Source: Rudanella sp031411995 (GTDB lineage: Bacteria; Bacteroidota; Bacteroidia; Cytophagales; Spirosomataceae). Taken from it: 64,000 nt of DNA. The DNA is taken from positions 44,901 to 108,900 of the forward strand of contig JANOCD010000123.1 in NCBI GenBank assembly GCA_031411995.1, given 5' to 3'. A model generated the notes under the pieces. It made no database searches and was not told the origin of the DNA. It saw only the letters and a list, made by a program, of their open reading frames with translations. Below, one piece after another: positions 49,738 through 58,390 of this stretch (within the stretch, counting starts at the first letter, position 1; each line of letters starts with the position of its first letter). The position numbers and the translations under genes are program-made.

Positions 49738-50789
49738 GCGGGTGCAAAGATACCGCTTCGGATCAGCCGGTAGAACAAACCCAGCACCAAACCCGACAGG
49801 ACCCCTGCCAAAACAAGCCAAACACGCCGGGGTGACGACTTCCGGTCAGGCACTTGAGCGGGTTCCAACACCTTGAAAACGGGCGTAACAAGCTGCACTT
49901 GCAGTTTGGCTTTGGCATATTGGCGTTTCAATTCTTCAAAAAGTGTGTTGGCTGCTTCATATTGGCTCGACAATCGCCGGCTGGCTAAGCTCGCCGAGGG
50001 GAGGGATAAGAAGCGGGTTTGATCCTGATTGGCCAGCATTTTCTGTTCTAACTGATAGGCATGTTGGCGGGCTTCTTCCAGTTGACCGCGCACAAATTGT
50101 TCATTTTCGCGGGCTTTGTCAGTGCGATACGCCCGAACAAACATTTCCAAATAATTGGCCGAAAAATGCACTACCTGAGCGGCAACTTCCGGGTCGGGCA
50201 TCTGGGCAGAAATGATTATAACGCCCTTTTTCGGGTCTAAATGGGCCTTTATGAGCGATTTTAGTTCGTCAACCAGTTCCCGTTGTGCGGTGGTTAGCCG
50301 GATGGGCTGCTCGGTGGGGTGGGGGAGTTTCGTGACCGGATCGGCCCGAAAAGGCCAGGCCGATTCGGTGAGCAATTGGTGGAGTGGCAGGTGCTGTTTG
50401 GTGCGCAGTGTCACCGGGTGGTGCAACATCGACAGTGCGAACGGTGCCGATTCCAAAATATCAGGATACAGATCGGGGCGAACGGCTTCCACTTGCGGCC
50501 CGGCATCGAAATCAAGTCCAATTGATTCCGCCATTTCCTGAACAGATTTGAGATTCATGGCCTGACTCTCCTGTAATTCAGGCAATAAGCTGATTGTTGA
50601 TGTATATTGGGCAGGCAGAAAAAAGCCCAGAATCAGGCCAGCTACGGCCCCGGTTGCGACCCACAAAAACAACTGGTTCCGATGATACCAAAGGACAGAC
50701 CAAACAGGCCGGGACTCAATTTCAGCTACTTGATGGTCAATGAGATAGGGGTCCAAATTCTGCGAAGTCAAACGATCATTAATTGCCAA
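49734..50789 (-). CDS. Wzz/chain-length determinant family protein
   Basis: 351 residues with a membrane helix near 39-58 (LFLWVATGAVAGLILGFFLP), a coiled-coil-rich periplasmic region, and a second helix near the C-terminus (VWLVLAGVLSGLVLGLFYRL). This is the layout of inner-membrane co-polymerases that set O-antigen or capsule chain length; the tyrosine-kinase domain of capsule-type proteins is absent. The only start that fits is TTG, since an in-frame stop lies just upstream and the next ATG is past the first helix. First gene of a three-gene polysaccharide operon. Confidence 0.88.
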   Translation of the reverse strand: MAINDRLTSQNLDPYLIDHQVAEIESRPVWSVLWYHRNQLFLWVATGAVAGLILGFFLPAQYTSTISLLPELQESQAMNLKSVQEMAESIGLDFDAGPQVEAVRPDLYPDILESAPFALSMLHHPVTLRTKQHLPLHQLLTESAWPFRADPVTKLPHPTEQPIRLTTAQRELVDELKSLIKAHLDPKKGVIIISAQMPDPEVAAQVVHFSANYLEMFVRAYRTDKARENEQFVRGQLEEARQHAYQLEQKMLANQDQTRFLSLPSASLASRRLSSQYEAANTLFEELKRQYAKAKLQVQLVTPVFKVLEPAQVPDRKSSPRRVWLVLAGVLSGLVLGLFYRLIRSGIFAPA

Positions 50790-50868
50790 TACTACTCATT
50801 CATTGGACACCAACAGAGGGCAACAAACAAATAGACCTGGCAATTAATGACCATTTAATGACCAAGCC

Positions 50869-52326
50869 CTAGGGAATCAATTTCAACTCCACCCGCCGGT
50901 TCCGAAACAAGCCGGTTGGCGAGTCGTCGTCAATGGGTTTAAACGCTCCAAAATAATCGGTCAACAGGCGGCTTGGCTCGGTTAGGCCCGCCCGAATCAT
51001 GTATTGGCGTACCGAGTCGACCCGTCGGCGCGAGAGGGCCATGTTATACCGGTCGGAGGCCCGCTGATCGGCGTGACCAGACAGTTGCAGACGGCATTGA
51101 GTCTTGTTCATGAGGGCAACCACCCGGTCGAGTGTTTCGTAGTATTGCGGTTTCACAATCGCCTTATCGGTGTCGAACTGAATATTGGCGAAGATCTCGG
51201 CGCAGGCCATTTGGGGGAGTGCCGCCGTTACATACCGCTCAAAATCAATGGATTCACCAGCCCCCGAAACCACGCTGCCGGGAGGAGTTTGCGGTTGTTT
51301 ATCGAAATAATCGGATACGCCATCGTGGTCCGTATCCATCATTAACCGGGGGTCGATGTCGCTCGGGCGGTTAGCCTTGGCCACCGAGTCGATTTGGGCC
51401 ATCGACACTACCACGGGCGGTTTCTCGAACAATTTAGGGTCGGTCCAGCGGAGGTGATACTTGCCTGCCCGGTTGTCGTACTGAAATTTATTGTTCTCTT
51501 TTCGTACACGGGCCGGTGCCGCTCCCAGTTTGTAGGTCAGCACAATGGCCCCGTAACCGAATTTGTCTTTGGCCGATTCGCCCTGTTTCAAATCCGTTCC
51601 GTCGAAACTACCCCGGCTGCCATTCTGGTCGAAAACGCTGGACGTTACCCCGCCGATGGTGGCATCAAGGCGTTCGGTGTTCACGTGATTGACTCGAAAA
51701 TCGAGCCCAACATCAAACCGGCGCGACACTTCATAATGCACCGCGATACCCATCGGAATCGACCAGTCGCGCTCGAAACGGGCTGGTTGAATAGTGCCAT
51801 CGCCGGGGTTGTCTTTGGTGTATCGGCGAACGCGACCTGTGCCCAATTCGTAGGCCGTAGATCGGAAAAACGTTACGCCAATGCCTGCATAGGCATCCAC
51901 TTTCCAGTGTTTAAACTTGGTAGGCCCCAAGAACAGGCTCTTCAGGTTCACCGAGCCAGTCATATCGACGTTGGCATAGTCGGCCCGGAAATAGGAATTA
52001 TAAATCCGGCGTTTCATGCCGCGCAGGGTTCCGTAGCTCCCGCCCAATTGCAGCCCGAACAAGTGCGATAACTGTTTGTTGATGGTTAACCCGCCGAAAT
52101 ACGTACCGCGTTCGGTCGCGCTGTCGTGGTTGGTGATGCCAACGGGATAAAAGTCATACTCGCGCAAATCGCCGTAGAATTGCGTGGGGCCACCCTGCAA
52201 CGAAATCGACCAGGTATTAAGCCGGGTTGCTCCTTCGTAGGAGGCATTGGGAAGCGTGGCCTGCCCAAAAACGGGGGCAGTCAGCAGGGTAAGAATGGTG
52301 GCGTTTGAAAGGAATCGGTTTGCCAT
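50869..52326 (-). CDS. OmpA-family outer-membrane protein
   Basis: 485 residues from MANRFLSNA, with a signal peptide ending APVFGQ. The N-terminal ~250 residues look like a beta-barrel or beta-rich domain (ISLQGGPTQFYGDLREYD, FGLQLGGSYGTLRG). A DTDHDGVSDYFD calcium-type loop near 336-347 precedes the C-terminal OmpA peptidoglycan-binding domain (IQFDTDKAIVKPQY, LSGHADQRASDRYNMALSRRR, FRNRRVEL). The Asp and Arg that hold diaminopimelate are present. It probably links outer membrane to cell wall. Confidence 0.92.
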   Translation of the reverse strand: MANRFLSNATILTLLTAPVFGQATLPNASYEGATRLNTWSISLQGGPTQFYGDLREYDFYPVGITNHDSATERGTYFGGLTINKQLSHLFGLQLGGSYGTLRGMKRRIYNSYFRADYANVDMTGSVNLKSLFLGPTKFKHWKVDAYAGIGVTFFRSTAYELGTGRVRRYTKDNPGDGTIQPARFERDWSIPMGIAVHYEVSRRFDVGLDFRVNHVNTERLDATIGGVTSSVFDQNGSRGSFDGTDLKQGESAKDKFGYGAIVLTYKLGAAPARVRKENNKFQYDNRAGKYHLRWTDPKLFEKPPVVVSMAQIDSVAKANRPSDIDPRLMMDTDHDGVSDYFDKQPQTPPGSVVSGAGESIDFERYVTAALPQMACAEIFANIQFDTDKAIVKPQYYETLDRVVALMNKTQCRLQLSGHADQRASDRYNMALSRRRVDSVRQYMIRAGLTEPSRLLTDYFGAFKPIDDDSPTGLFRNRRVELKLIP

Positions 52327-52345
52327 TGGATATGGAGTTAACAAA

Positions 52346-52370
52346 CCCTGTCGCCAATCCGACAGCAGGG
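52346..52370 (-). terminator. Possible terminator after tgt
   Basis: CCCTGTCG pairs with CGACAG-CAGGG with a bulge, in the 46-base gap between tgt and the OmpA-family gene. The T tract is poor, so read-through is likely. Confidence 0.35.
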
Positions 52371-52372
52371 CT

Positions 52373-53503
52373 TTAAAGCCGTTGCATTAACCGCACGACC
52401 ATCTCGTTTTTCCAGGAAACATAGTTACCCGATTGAATATGAGTTCGTGCCTGACGCACCAACCACAAATAAAAGGCCAGATTCTGCAAACTGGCGATTT
52501 GTGCCCCTAAAATTTCTTCAGAACGTATTAAATGGCGCAAATAAGCCTTGGAATAATGGTTGCTGGCATAGCCATCCAGCCCCGCGTCGATGGGGCTGAA
52601 ATCGCGGGTCCACCGTTCATTTTTTATGTTGATAATGCCCTCGGTGGTGAATAGGAATCCGTGCCGGGCGTTGCGCGTGGGCATCACACAGTCGAACATA
52701 TCTACGCCTAATCCAATGGCTTCCAGTATGTTAGCTGGTGTGCCAACGCCCATTAAATAGCGTGGTTTGTTGCGGGGCAGAATCTCGTTGACCACAGCGA
52801 TGGTCTCATACATTTGTTCGGCGGGTTCGCCCACAGCAAGGCCCCCGATGGCATTTCCGGTGCGTTCTTTACTGGCAATAAACGCTGCTGATTCTTTTCG
52901 TAAATCTTTGTAGGTGCTACCCTGTACAATTGGAAACAAGTGCTGGTTATATCCGTATTTTCCTTCAGTCGAATCGAAGCGGGCTATGCAGCGGTCGAGC
53001 CAACGGTGGGTCATGTGCATCGACCGGCGGGCATAATCATATTCGCAGGGATAGGGCGTACACTCGTCGAACGCCATCATAATATCGGCTCCAATGATGC
53101 GCTGAATATCCATAACTCCCTCCGGGGTAAACTGGTGCGAGGAGCCGTCGATATGTGATTTAAACGTAACGCCTTCTTCCTTGATCTTTCGGGTGTTCGA
53201 GAGCGAATAGACCTGATAACCACCCGAATCGGTCAGGATGGGCCGGTTCCAGCCATTAAATTTGTGTAAACCCCCGGCCTTTTCCATTACGTCGAGGCCG
53301 GGGCGGAGGTAGAGGTGATAGGTGTTGCCTAAAATGATTTCAGCATTAATGTCGGTTTCCAACTCGCGCTGATGCACGGCTTTCACGGTTCCGGCCGTGC
53401 CGACGGGCATAAAAATAGGGGTTTCAATCACCCCGTGATCCGTTGTCAATGTGCCTGTGCGGGCTTGCGAAGCCGGATCGGTACTGGTAATGTCGAATGT
53501 CAT
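52373..53503 (-). CDS. tgt: Queuine tRNA-ribosyltransferase lacking the zinc site
   Basis: Exchanges guanine 34 for preQ1 in tRNAs with GUN anticodons. 376 residues. General acid/base Asp 92 (ILTDSGGYQVYSLS) and nucleophile Asp 271 (DCVMPTRNARHG) are intact, and GGLAVGEPAEQM forms the base pocket. The usual zinc site C-x-C-x2-C ... H is absent: the segment reads SPIDAGLDGYASNHYSKAYL (303-322) and the His of the HNL motif is Gln 340 (SLQNLAFYL). I recall similar losses in other Bacteroidota Tgt proteins, so it is probably functional but zinc-free. Confidence 0.95.
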   Translation of the reverse strand: MTFDITSTDPASQARTGTLTTDHGVIETPIFMPVGTAGTVKAVHQRELETDINAEIILGNTYHLYLRPGLDVMEKAGGLHKFNGWNRPILTDSGGYQVYSLSNTRKIKEEGVTFKSHIDGSSHQFTPEGVMDIQRIIGADIMMAFDECTPYPCEYDYARRSMHMTHRWLDRCIARFDSTEGKYGYNQHLFPIVQGSTYKDLRKESAAFIASKERTGNAIGGLAVGEPAEQMYETIAVVNEILPRNKPRYLMGVGTPANILEAIGLGVDMFDCVMPTRNARHGFLFTTEGIINIKNERWTRDFSPIDAGLDGYASNHYSKAYLRHLIRSEEILGAQIASLQNLAFYLWLVRQARTHIQSGNYVSWKNEMVVRLMQRL

Positions 53504-53539
53504 GGTAAAGTTAACGCGGGGGTGTCAAGGCAAAGTTCC

Positions 53540-53547
53540 TATCTTTG
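53540..53547 (+). promoter_or_regulatory. Candidate -7 box (TATCTTTG) for the glycosyltransferase-rsmG operon
   Basis: Exact TAnnTTTG match in the gap between divergent tgt and the glycosyltransferase gene; no clear -33 TTG. Confidence 0.4.
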
Positions 53548-53595
53548 CTCTCATAACCAAGTTGGTTCTGTTATTCACCACGTTATACCCTACTT

Positions 53596-54756
53596 GTGAT
53601 TTCTGTAGTGCTGATCGGTTGGCTGCTCGTTGTGGGTATTCAGCTCATTGTGATTGTGTTTGTGTTTGGGCGGCTGGCTTTCACCCCTCAAAACTCCCCG
53701 GCGATTACCGCCAATAAATTACCCGCTGTTAGCATTATTGTTTGCGCTCGAAACGAACTCGATAACCTCCGGGAATTGATCCCTTTGCTGGCCAATCAGC
53801 ATTACCCTGCTTTTGAGGTGTTGGTGATGGACGACCGTTCCACCGACGGCTCCAATCATTTTCTGGAAGCATTGGCCGGGCAGTTTCCCTGTGTTCGCAC
53901 CATTCGGGTTGATAAAGAATATCAGCACGTAACATCAAAAAAATACGCGCTTACAATTGCTCTCAAAAAAGCGCAATATCCTATCGTATTGCTCACCGAT
54001 GCCGATTGTCGCCCATCCTCCGAAAAATGGCTTCTGGAAATGGTCACCGAAGGGCAGCGAAATCAAAAGGCAATAGTATTGGGTTTTTCACCCTATACCC
54101 GACACCCCGGTTTGCTCAATTTTCTGATTCGCTCCGAAACCCTGTCCACGGCTGTGTACTATTTTTCGCTGGCTCTGGCGGGTCGGCCCTACATGGGCGT
54201 TGGGCGGAACTTACTGTATGCCAGGCAATTGTTTTTCGACAATCGCGGGTTCTACACCCACATGAATGTGCTGGGGGGCGATGATGATCTGTTTGTGAAC
54301 GAAGTGGCCACCGGTAAAAATACGGCTGTATCGCTCCATCCTGATACCTTTGTCTGGTCGGAACCGAAACGAACCTGGGCGGCCTGGAAACAACAGAAAC
54401 GGCGGCATCTCAACGTAGGAAAGTTCTACAAATGGGGGGATAAGTTTCGGCTGGGCCTAATGACGGGCACGCACATTCTGTCGTGGCTATTGGCTTTAGT
54501 GACTGGCTTTTTTGTGCTCTGGCTCGTGTTGAGTAACCAACCCACCCGCCTGCTCGACTCGCTTTTGTTGGCAGCAACGGCCCTGTTTGCCCTTCGATTA
54601 CTGGCTTATTGGGTTATTGTGGGGCGGGCGAGTTACCGACTGGGACATACCGTTCACTGGGCCGTGATGCCGCTAATGGACTTGTCTTTGGCCATGTATT
54701 ACGCCATAATGGGTGTCAGAACGCTATTTTTGACCCGTAAAAAGCAGGTTTGGTAA
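53596..54756 (+). CDS. Membrane glycosyltransferase, family 2
   Basis: 386 residues. One N-terminal membrane helix (residues 3-24) is followed by a GT-A domain: VSIIVCARNELDNL, VLVMDDRSTDGS, the metal-binding LLTDADCRP, the acceptor-site GGDDDLFVNEVA and a QQKRRHLNVGK variant of QxxRW. Two or three C-terminal helices complete the topology. The start is a GTG; no better ATG precedes the first helix. The acceptor and sugar are unknown. It precedes rsmG by seven bases. Confidence 0.9.
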   Translation: MISVVLIGWLLVVGIQLIVIVFVFGRLAFTPQNSPAITANKLPAVSIIVCARNELDNLRELIPLLANQHYPAFEVLVMDDRSTDGSNHFLEALAGQFPCVRTIRVDKEYQHVTSKKYALTIALKKAQYPIVLLTDADCRPSSEKWLLEMVTEGQRNQKAIVLGFSPYTRHPGLLNFLIRSETLSTAVYYFSLALAGRPYMGVGRNLLYARQLFFDNRGFYTHMNVLGGDDDLFVNEVATGKNTAVSLHPDTFVWSEPKRTWAAWKQQKRRHLNVGKFYKWGDKFRLGLMTGTHILSWLLALVTGFFVLWLVLSNQPTRLLDSLLLAATALFALRLLAYWVIVGRASYRLGHTVHWAVMPLMDLSLAMYYAIMGVRTLFLTRKKQVW

Positions 54757-54766
54757 CTTTTAAGTG

Positions 54767-55396
54767 ATGAACGTCGATTCAATTTACAAATACTTCCCCA
54801 AACTCACTCCGCAGCAGCGCGAACAGTTCGCAGCTTTGGGCGAGTTATACGGCCATTGGAATGCTCAAATCAATGTGATTTCGCGGCAGGATATGGATGG
54901 TCTCTACGAAAAACACGTGCTGCACTCGCTGGGTATTGCTAAAGTGATTCATTTCAAACCCGGCACCGAGGTTCTGGACGTAGGTACGGGGGGGGGCTTT
55001 CCCGGCATCCCGCTCGCCATTTTGTTTCCACTGGTTGACTTTCATTTGGTCGATAGTATTGGCAAGAAAATCAAAGTGGTGCAGGAGGTAGCCACGGCTC
55101 TGGGCCTGAAAAACGTGAAAGCAGAGCAAATCCGCGTGGAGCATATGGACACAGCCTACGATTTTGTGGTAAGTCGGGCTGTTACGCGCCTGATGCCATT
55201 TATGGGTTGGGTGCGCTATAAAATCCGTAAAACAGGTAACAACGACCTGCCTAACGGTGTTTTGTACCTCAAAGGGGGTGATCTCACCGAAGAACTCGCC
55301 GAGGTCCCCGACAAGTACCGGATTTTCAACCTCTCCGATTATTTCGACGAGGAATTTTTCGAGACCAAAAAAGTTATTTTTGTACCTAAAAAATAG
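54767..55396 (+). CDS. rsmG: 16S rRNA (guanine 527-N7) methyltransferase
   Basis: SAM-dependent methyltransferase acting on the 530 loop of 16S rRNA. 209 residues from the ATG (an adjacent GTG is one codon earlier). Motifs: YGHWNAQINVISRQD, KHVLHSL, and the SAM-binding EVLDVGTGGGFPGIPLAI, then FVVSRAV. Length is typical. It is co-transcribed with the glycosyltransferase and the small PH-like gene. Confidence 0.96.
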   Translation: MNVDSIYKYFPKLTPQQREQFAALGELYGHWNAQINVISRQDMDGLYEKHVLHSLGIAKVIHFKPGTEVLDVGTGGGFPGIPLAILFPLVDFHLVDSIGKKIKVVQEVATALGLKNVKAEQIRVEHMDTAYDFVVSRAVTRLMPFMGWVRYKIRKTGNNDLPNGVLYLKGGDLTEELAEVPDKYRIFNLSDYFDEEFFETKKVIFVPKK

Positions 55397-55405
55397 GTCT
55401 GAACC

Positions 55406-55714
55406 ATGAGCGAACGATTCAGTAGCAGCACATTCAAAGATCCGATCCGGCAGGACGTGATCGAATTTAATGATAAGGGGGTTACCTTCAAAATAAAGAA
55501 GCTGATTGGAGGCACCGACAATTTTGTGTTCTACTCCGACATCTCCGGGGTAGAGATTGACAACGGCCTGTTTTTCGCAACGATCCGGGTCATTCCCCGT
55601 GCCCGTCCTGAAATTATTATCAACAACTTCACCAAAGGGGATGCCCGGCGTGTAAAGGAATTGATTTTGGCTAACGTGCCACACAATCGCCCTGATGCAT
55701 TAGGTGGCCGATAG
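55406..55714 (+). CDS. Small protein, possibly PH-like fold
   Basis: 102 residues, no signal or membrane helix. Alternating beta strands (GVTFKIKKL, NFVFYSDISGVEIDNG, FATIRVIPRARPEIIINNF) followed by one helix (DARRVKELILAN) resemble a bacterial PH-type domain. No catalytic motif. It lies ten bases after rsmG, so it is likely the last gene of that operon. Function unknown. Confidence 0.75.
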   Translation: MSERFSSSTFKDPIRQDVIEFNDKGVTFKIKKLIGGTDNFVFYSDISGVEIDNGLFFATIRVIPRARPEIIINNFTKGDARRVKELILANVPHNRPDALGGR

Positions 55715-55818
55715 AAATTTTGGCATTCGGTACTCATTGATTGTCATTGGGTTGCTTGCCAGAAACGCCTTCTACTGGCAACGGATAACGATTTAATGAC
55801 AATTTTTTGAGGTAAATG

Positions 55819-55850
55819 CTTGCGTAGTTCGTTGTTCTGCTCTACTTTTG
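55819..55850 (+). promoter_or_regulatory. Promoter of tRNA-Asn
   Basis: CTTG at 55,819-55,822 and TACTTTTG at 55,843-55,850 are separated by 20 bases, fitting the Bacteroidota -33/-7 layout. The -7 box ends 50 bases before the mature tRNA. Confidence 0.6.
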
Positions 55851-55900
55851 CACCACAATTCAACGAAAACGTTGCCGGATTGCCGGAGCAATTGTCACAT

Positions 55901-55974
55901 TCCTGAATAGCTCAGTTGGTTAGAGCATCTGACTGTTAATCAGAGGGTCACTGGTTCGAGCCCAGTTTCGGGAG
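55901..55974 (+). tRNA. tRNA-Asn (anticodon GTT)
   Basis: A 74-base cloverleaf: acceptor TCCTGAA/TTCGGGA (one G-T pair), D stem GCTC/GAGC, anticodon stem TCTGA/TCAGA with loop CTGTTAA, and T arm ACTGG-TTCGAGC-CCAGT. The discriminator is G and CCA is not encoded. Its GUU anticodon is a Tgt substrate, and tgt lies 2.4 kb away. Confidence 0.97.
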
Positions 55975-55982
55975 CATTAAAA

Positions 55983-56015
55983 AAGCACTTATCAGAAATG
56001 ATAAGTGCTTTTTTT
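55983..56015 (+). terminator. Terminator of tRNA-Asn
   Basis: Perfect 12-bp stem AAGCACTTATCA with complement, a GAAA tetraloop and a run of seven T. Confidence 0.93.
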
Positions 56016-56074
56016 GTTTAATGTGAACATAATTTGATTGACAAAAAGACAAGTGGACACCCTCCTATTTCTAC

Positions 56075-56632
56075 ATGGACGAAAACTACTTTGAGAAAAT
56101 AGACTTCTCGAAAACGCTACTCACGGCCGGGGAGTACGAAAACTGCACCTTTATCGACTGCGATTTCTCCAATGTCGACCTGTCGGCGAAAACCATCTAC
56201 GAGTGCGAATTCAACCGATGCCAGTTCAAGGGGGCTAAATTGCCCCGGACACCGCTTCGGGAGGTGCAGTTCAAAAACTGTGCGCTAATGGGGCTGCGAT
56301 TCGCGAATGCGAGCGGGTTTCTGATGGCTGTTACGTTCGATACGTGCGTGCTTAACCGGGCATCGTTCTTCAAACTGAAAGTCAGAGATTCAGTCTTTAG
56401 AAATTCGAGTTTGCACGAGGTAGATTTTACGGAGACCGATTTACACGGTGTATCATTCGATAACTGCGACCTGAGCCGAGCTACGTTTGAGCATACGGTG
56501 CTGGAAAAAGCGGACTTCAGAACGGCTTACAACTATGCTATCGACCCGGAGTTGAACCGGATTCGTAAAGCAAAATTCTCGGTGAATGGGCTTGCCGGTT
56601 TGTTGCATCGCTATGATCTCGATATTGAGTAG
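56075..56632 (+). CDS. Pentapeptide-repeat protein
   Basis: 185 residues. Runs of five-residue A(D/N)LXX-type repeats make a quadrilateral beta-helix: CTFIDCDFSNVDLSAKTIYE, then RASFFKLKVRDSVFRNSSLH and EVDFTETDLHGVSFDNCDLS. The general size and C-terminal non-repeat tail are like soluble DNA-mimic proteins of the Qnr/MfpA type, but gyrase protection is only one possibility. Monocistronic, 60 bases after the tRNA terminator. Confidence 0.9.
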   Translation: MDENYFEKIDFSKTLLTAGEYENCTFIDCDFSNVDLSAKTIYECEFNRCQFKGAKLPRTPLREVQFKNCALMGLRFANASGFLMAVTFDTCVLNRASFFKLKVRDSVFRNSSLHEVDFTETDLHGVSFDNCDLSRATFEHTVLEKADFRTAYNYAIDPELNRIRKAKFSVNGLAGLLHRYDLDIE

Positions 56633-56700
56633 GGATAGTTTAGACTTTCTACACACAAACAAATTCGGACTGAAGCTACAATTCTGTCCAAAAAAAGCCG

Positions 56701-56708
56701 TACTTTTG
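56701..56708 (+). promoter_or_regulatory. Candidate -7 box (TACTTTTG) for the small basic protein gene
   Basis: Same 8-mer as the tRNA-Asn -7 box, 42 bases before the ATG. The -33 region is weak (TTCTG). Confidence 0.5.
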
Positions 56709-56749
56709 CGGTCTGATTTTTGGAACTGACAAAATACAATTATACAATC

Positions 56750-56905
56750 ATGGGAACGGAATTAAAGCGCAAAGACCGCAAGAACAAGGCCCGCGCGAAC
56801 AATAAAATTGAGCGCATCAAGCAATTGTTGGCAAAGCCTGAAATCAAAAATGTAGACGTTGAAGCTATCAAGGCATCGTTTGCCGAGAAGAAAGCGGCTG
56901 CTTAA
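56750..56905 (+). CDS. Small basic protein of unknown function
   Basis: 51 residues starting MGTELKRKDRKNKARANN; Lys/Arg-rich at the N-terminus, then a helix ending in an Ala/Lys tail. The frame can be read from a TTG ten codons earlier, but the ATG fits the promoter and terminator better. A strong promoter box and strong terminator around such a short gene argue that it is real and well expressed. Nucleic-acid binding is plausible from charge only. Confidence 0.7.
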   Translation: MGTELKRKDRKNKARANNKIERIKQLLAKPEIKNVDVEAIKASFAEKKAAA

Positions 56906-56942
56906 GGTATTTTGATCAAGCTAATGATCTTAGCCTGATTGC

Positions 56943-56979
56943 AAGAGATGACATTCTACCCGGTAGAATGTCATCTCTT
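56943..56979 (+). terminator. Terminator of the small basic protein gene
   Basis: A near-perfect 18-bp stem (AAGAGATGACATTCTACC with its complement, very tight CCG loop) followed by TTT; long for an intrinsic terminator. Confidence 0.85.
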
Positions 56980-57009
56980 TTGGTTTCAATGCTATTGGGC
57001 ACTCACTGC

Positions 57010-57336
57010 TCATTTTCGCTTAGACTGGAGTTCTTCCACTTTCTTTTTGATTTCGCGACGTACAATCCGCCGGGTATCGAGCATTACCCGAAAGCGAATG
57101 GCCTGACCCAGCAAACACAGGCCTCCATTAATCAAAATAAGGCTATAGGTTCCCATAAGCACCCATTGCCCAACGGGGCGATTCGTGTGTTTCAGATTTG
57201 CGGCCTCGCCGAAAATGCACAAACCGGCTCCAATAGCCAGTAAACTCGCCACGGATAACAAGAGCCACTTGGTGCGGGTGCTCATCCGCTTGATTACGCG
57301 CTTGCCAGGGGGCTTCACTGGCCCACTAATTGCCAT
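57010..57336 (-). CDS. Small membrane protein of unknown function
   Basis: 108 residues with two membrane helices (WLLLSVASLLAIGAGLCIFG and WVLMGTYSLILINGGLCLLG) and a charged C-terminal coiled-coil-like tail (RREIKKKVEELQSKRK). A second Met at residue 18 is an alternative start. It follows a glycosyltransferase gene on the same strand by 41 bases, so joint transcription is likely. No function recognised. Confidence 0.75.
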   Translation of the reverse strand: MAISGPVKPPGKRVIKRMSTRTKWLLLSVASLLAIGAGLCIFGEAANLKHTNRPVGQWVLMGTYSLILINGGLCLLGQAIRFRVMLDTRRIVRREIKKKVEELQSKRK

Positions 57337-57377
57337 ATTGGTGATTGGTTACTGGGTAAATGGGGGTAATTTCCTAC

Positions 57378-58385
57378 TCACGACGGATACTCTATATCAA
57401 TGCCCGATTCGCGAAAACCCCGGGGTTCACGCCAGCGTTTCCAACCCTCCTGCATGAAACCAGTGCCGTAGCCAATTAATTGCACATAAGCAGCCACAAC
57501 ACTTAGCAATCCCACCATCAGGCTTTTTTCGCGTCGGGTTCCGTCAATAAGAATAAGAATTGAAAATACGGAAAAAATCCCAATTAAGCAAGTAAACAGT
57601 ACCGGACTTAGTAGTGCCCACAGGGGTAATGACGCTACTCCCAGTGTAAACAGGGCGGGGAAGGTGTGTATCAGTTTTAATTCGGCAGGATAAAACCGGG
57701 ATATATTGATTCGGGAACGGCCAAAAAAACGGAGTTGACGAAAAAACTGCCCAAAGTTTGTGCGTCGTTTGTGGTAAATAAATGCTTCAGGAATCAGTCC
57801 GGTGCGAAAACCTTTGTCGATGATGCGAATGGCAAACTCAATATCCTCGCCCATCCTCGTAATCCGGTAGCCCCCCACCGTTTCCCACACCTTTCGCGAC
57901 AATCCCATGTTGAAACTCCGGGGGTGAAACGTGCCGCCGAGGTTAGTTTCACTGCCCCGAATGCCCCCTGTCGTAAAGGGTGAAGTCATTGAGTAGCTGA
58001 TGGCTTTCTGAATGGGTGTGAAATCGGGGTGAGCCGCATCGGGGCCACCGTAGGCATCTAAAGCAGTTTGTTGCAGATGCTTGTCAACCGTTTCAACATA
58101 GTGGGGTGGAATGATGGCATCGGAGTCGAAGATCACAAAATAATCGCCCTTAGCCCGTTCAAAGCCATAGTTTCGAGTGAAGCCTTGCCCTGAGTTGGGC
58201 TTAAAATAATAACTGACCGGAAGCTGATCCGCAAATTCTGCCACGACCCCATCAGCCTTCACCGTTGAGCCATCTTCGATCACCAGAATCTCGAACGGCT
58301 TAACCGTTTGTTTGGTCAGGCTCTCTAACAACTCGCGGAGTTCACCAGGGCGGTTGTAAATCGGAATAATGACGGAGAAATGCAT
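57378..58385 (-). CDS. Glycosyltransferase family 2 protein
   Basis: 335 residues. GT-A fold N-terminus: FSVIIPIYNRPGELRELLES, ILVIEDGST, GFTRNYGFERAKGDYFVIFD with the metal-binding DSDA, then RMGEDIEFAIRIIDKGF. The C-terminal third has two or three membrane helices. It probably adds a sugar to a lipid-linked or surface glycan; specificity unknown. Downstream of hemL on the same strand, separated by a repeat-rich hairpin. Confidence 0.9.
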   Translation of the reverse strand: MHFSVIIPIYNRPGELRELLESLTKQTVKPFEILVIEDGSTVKADGVVAEFADQLPVSYYFKPNSGQGFTRNYGFERAKGDYFVIFDSDAIIPPHYVETVDKHLQQTALDAYGGPDAAHPDFTPIQKAISYSMTSPFTTGGIRGSETNLGGTFHPRSFNMGLSRKVWETVGGYRITRMGEDIEFAIRIIDKGFRTGLIPEAFIYHKRRTNFGQFFRQLRFFGRSRINISRFYPAELKLIHTFPALFTLGVASLPLWALLSPVLFTCLIGIFSVFSILILIDGTRREKSLMVGLLSVVAAYVQLIGYGTGFMQEGWKRWREPRGFRESGIDIEYPS

Positions 58386-58390
58386 ATTGG

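Noticed and set aside
54845..55684. Minus-strand frame of 279 codons opposite rsmG and the small PH-like gene
   Set aside because: It crosses two convincing plus-strand genes and their spacer and shows no domain.
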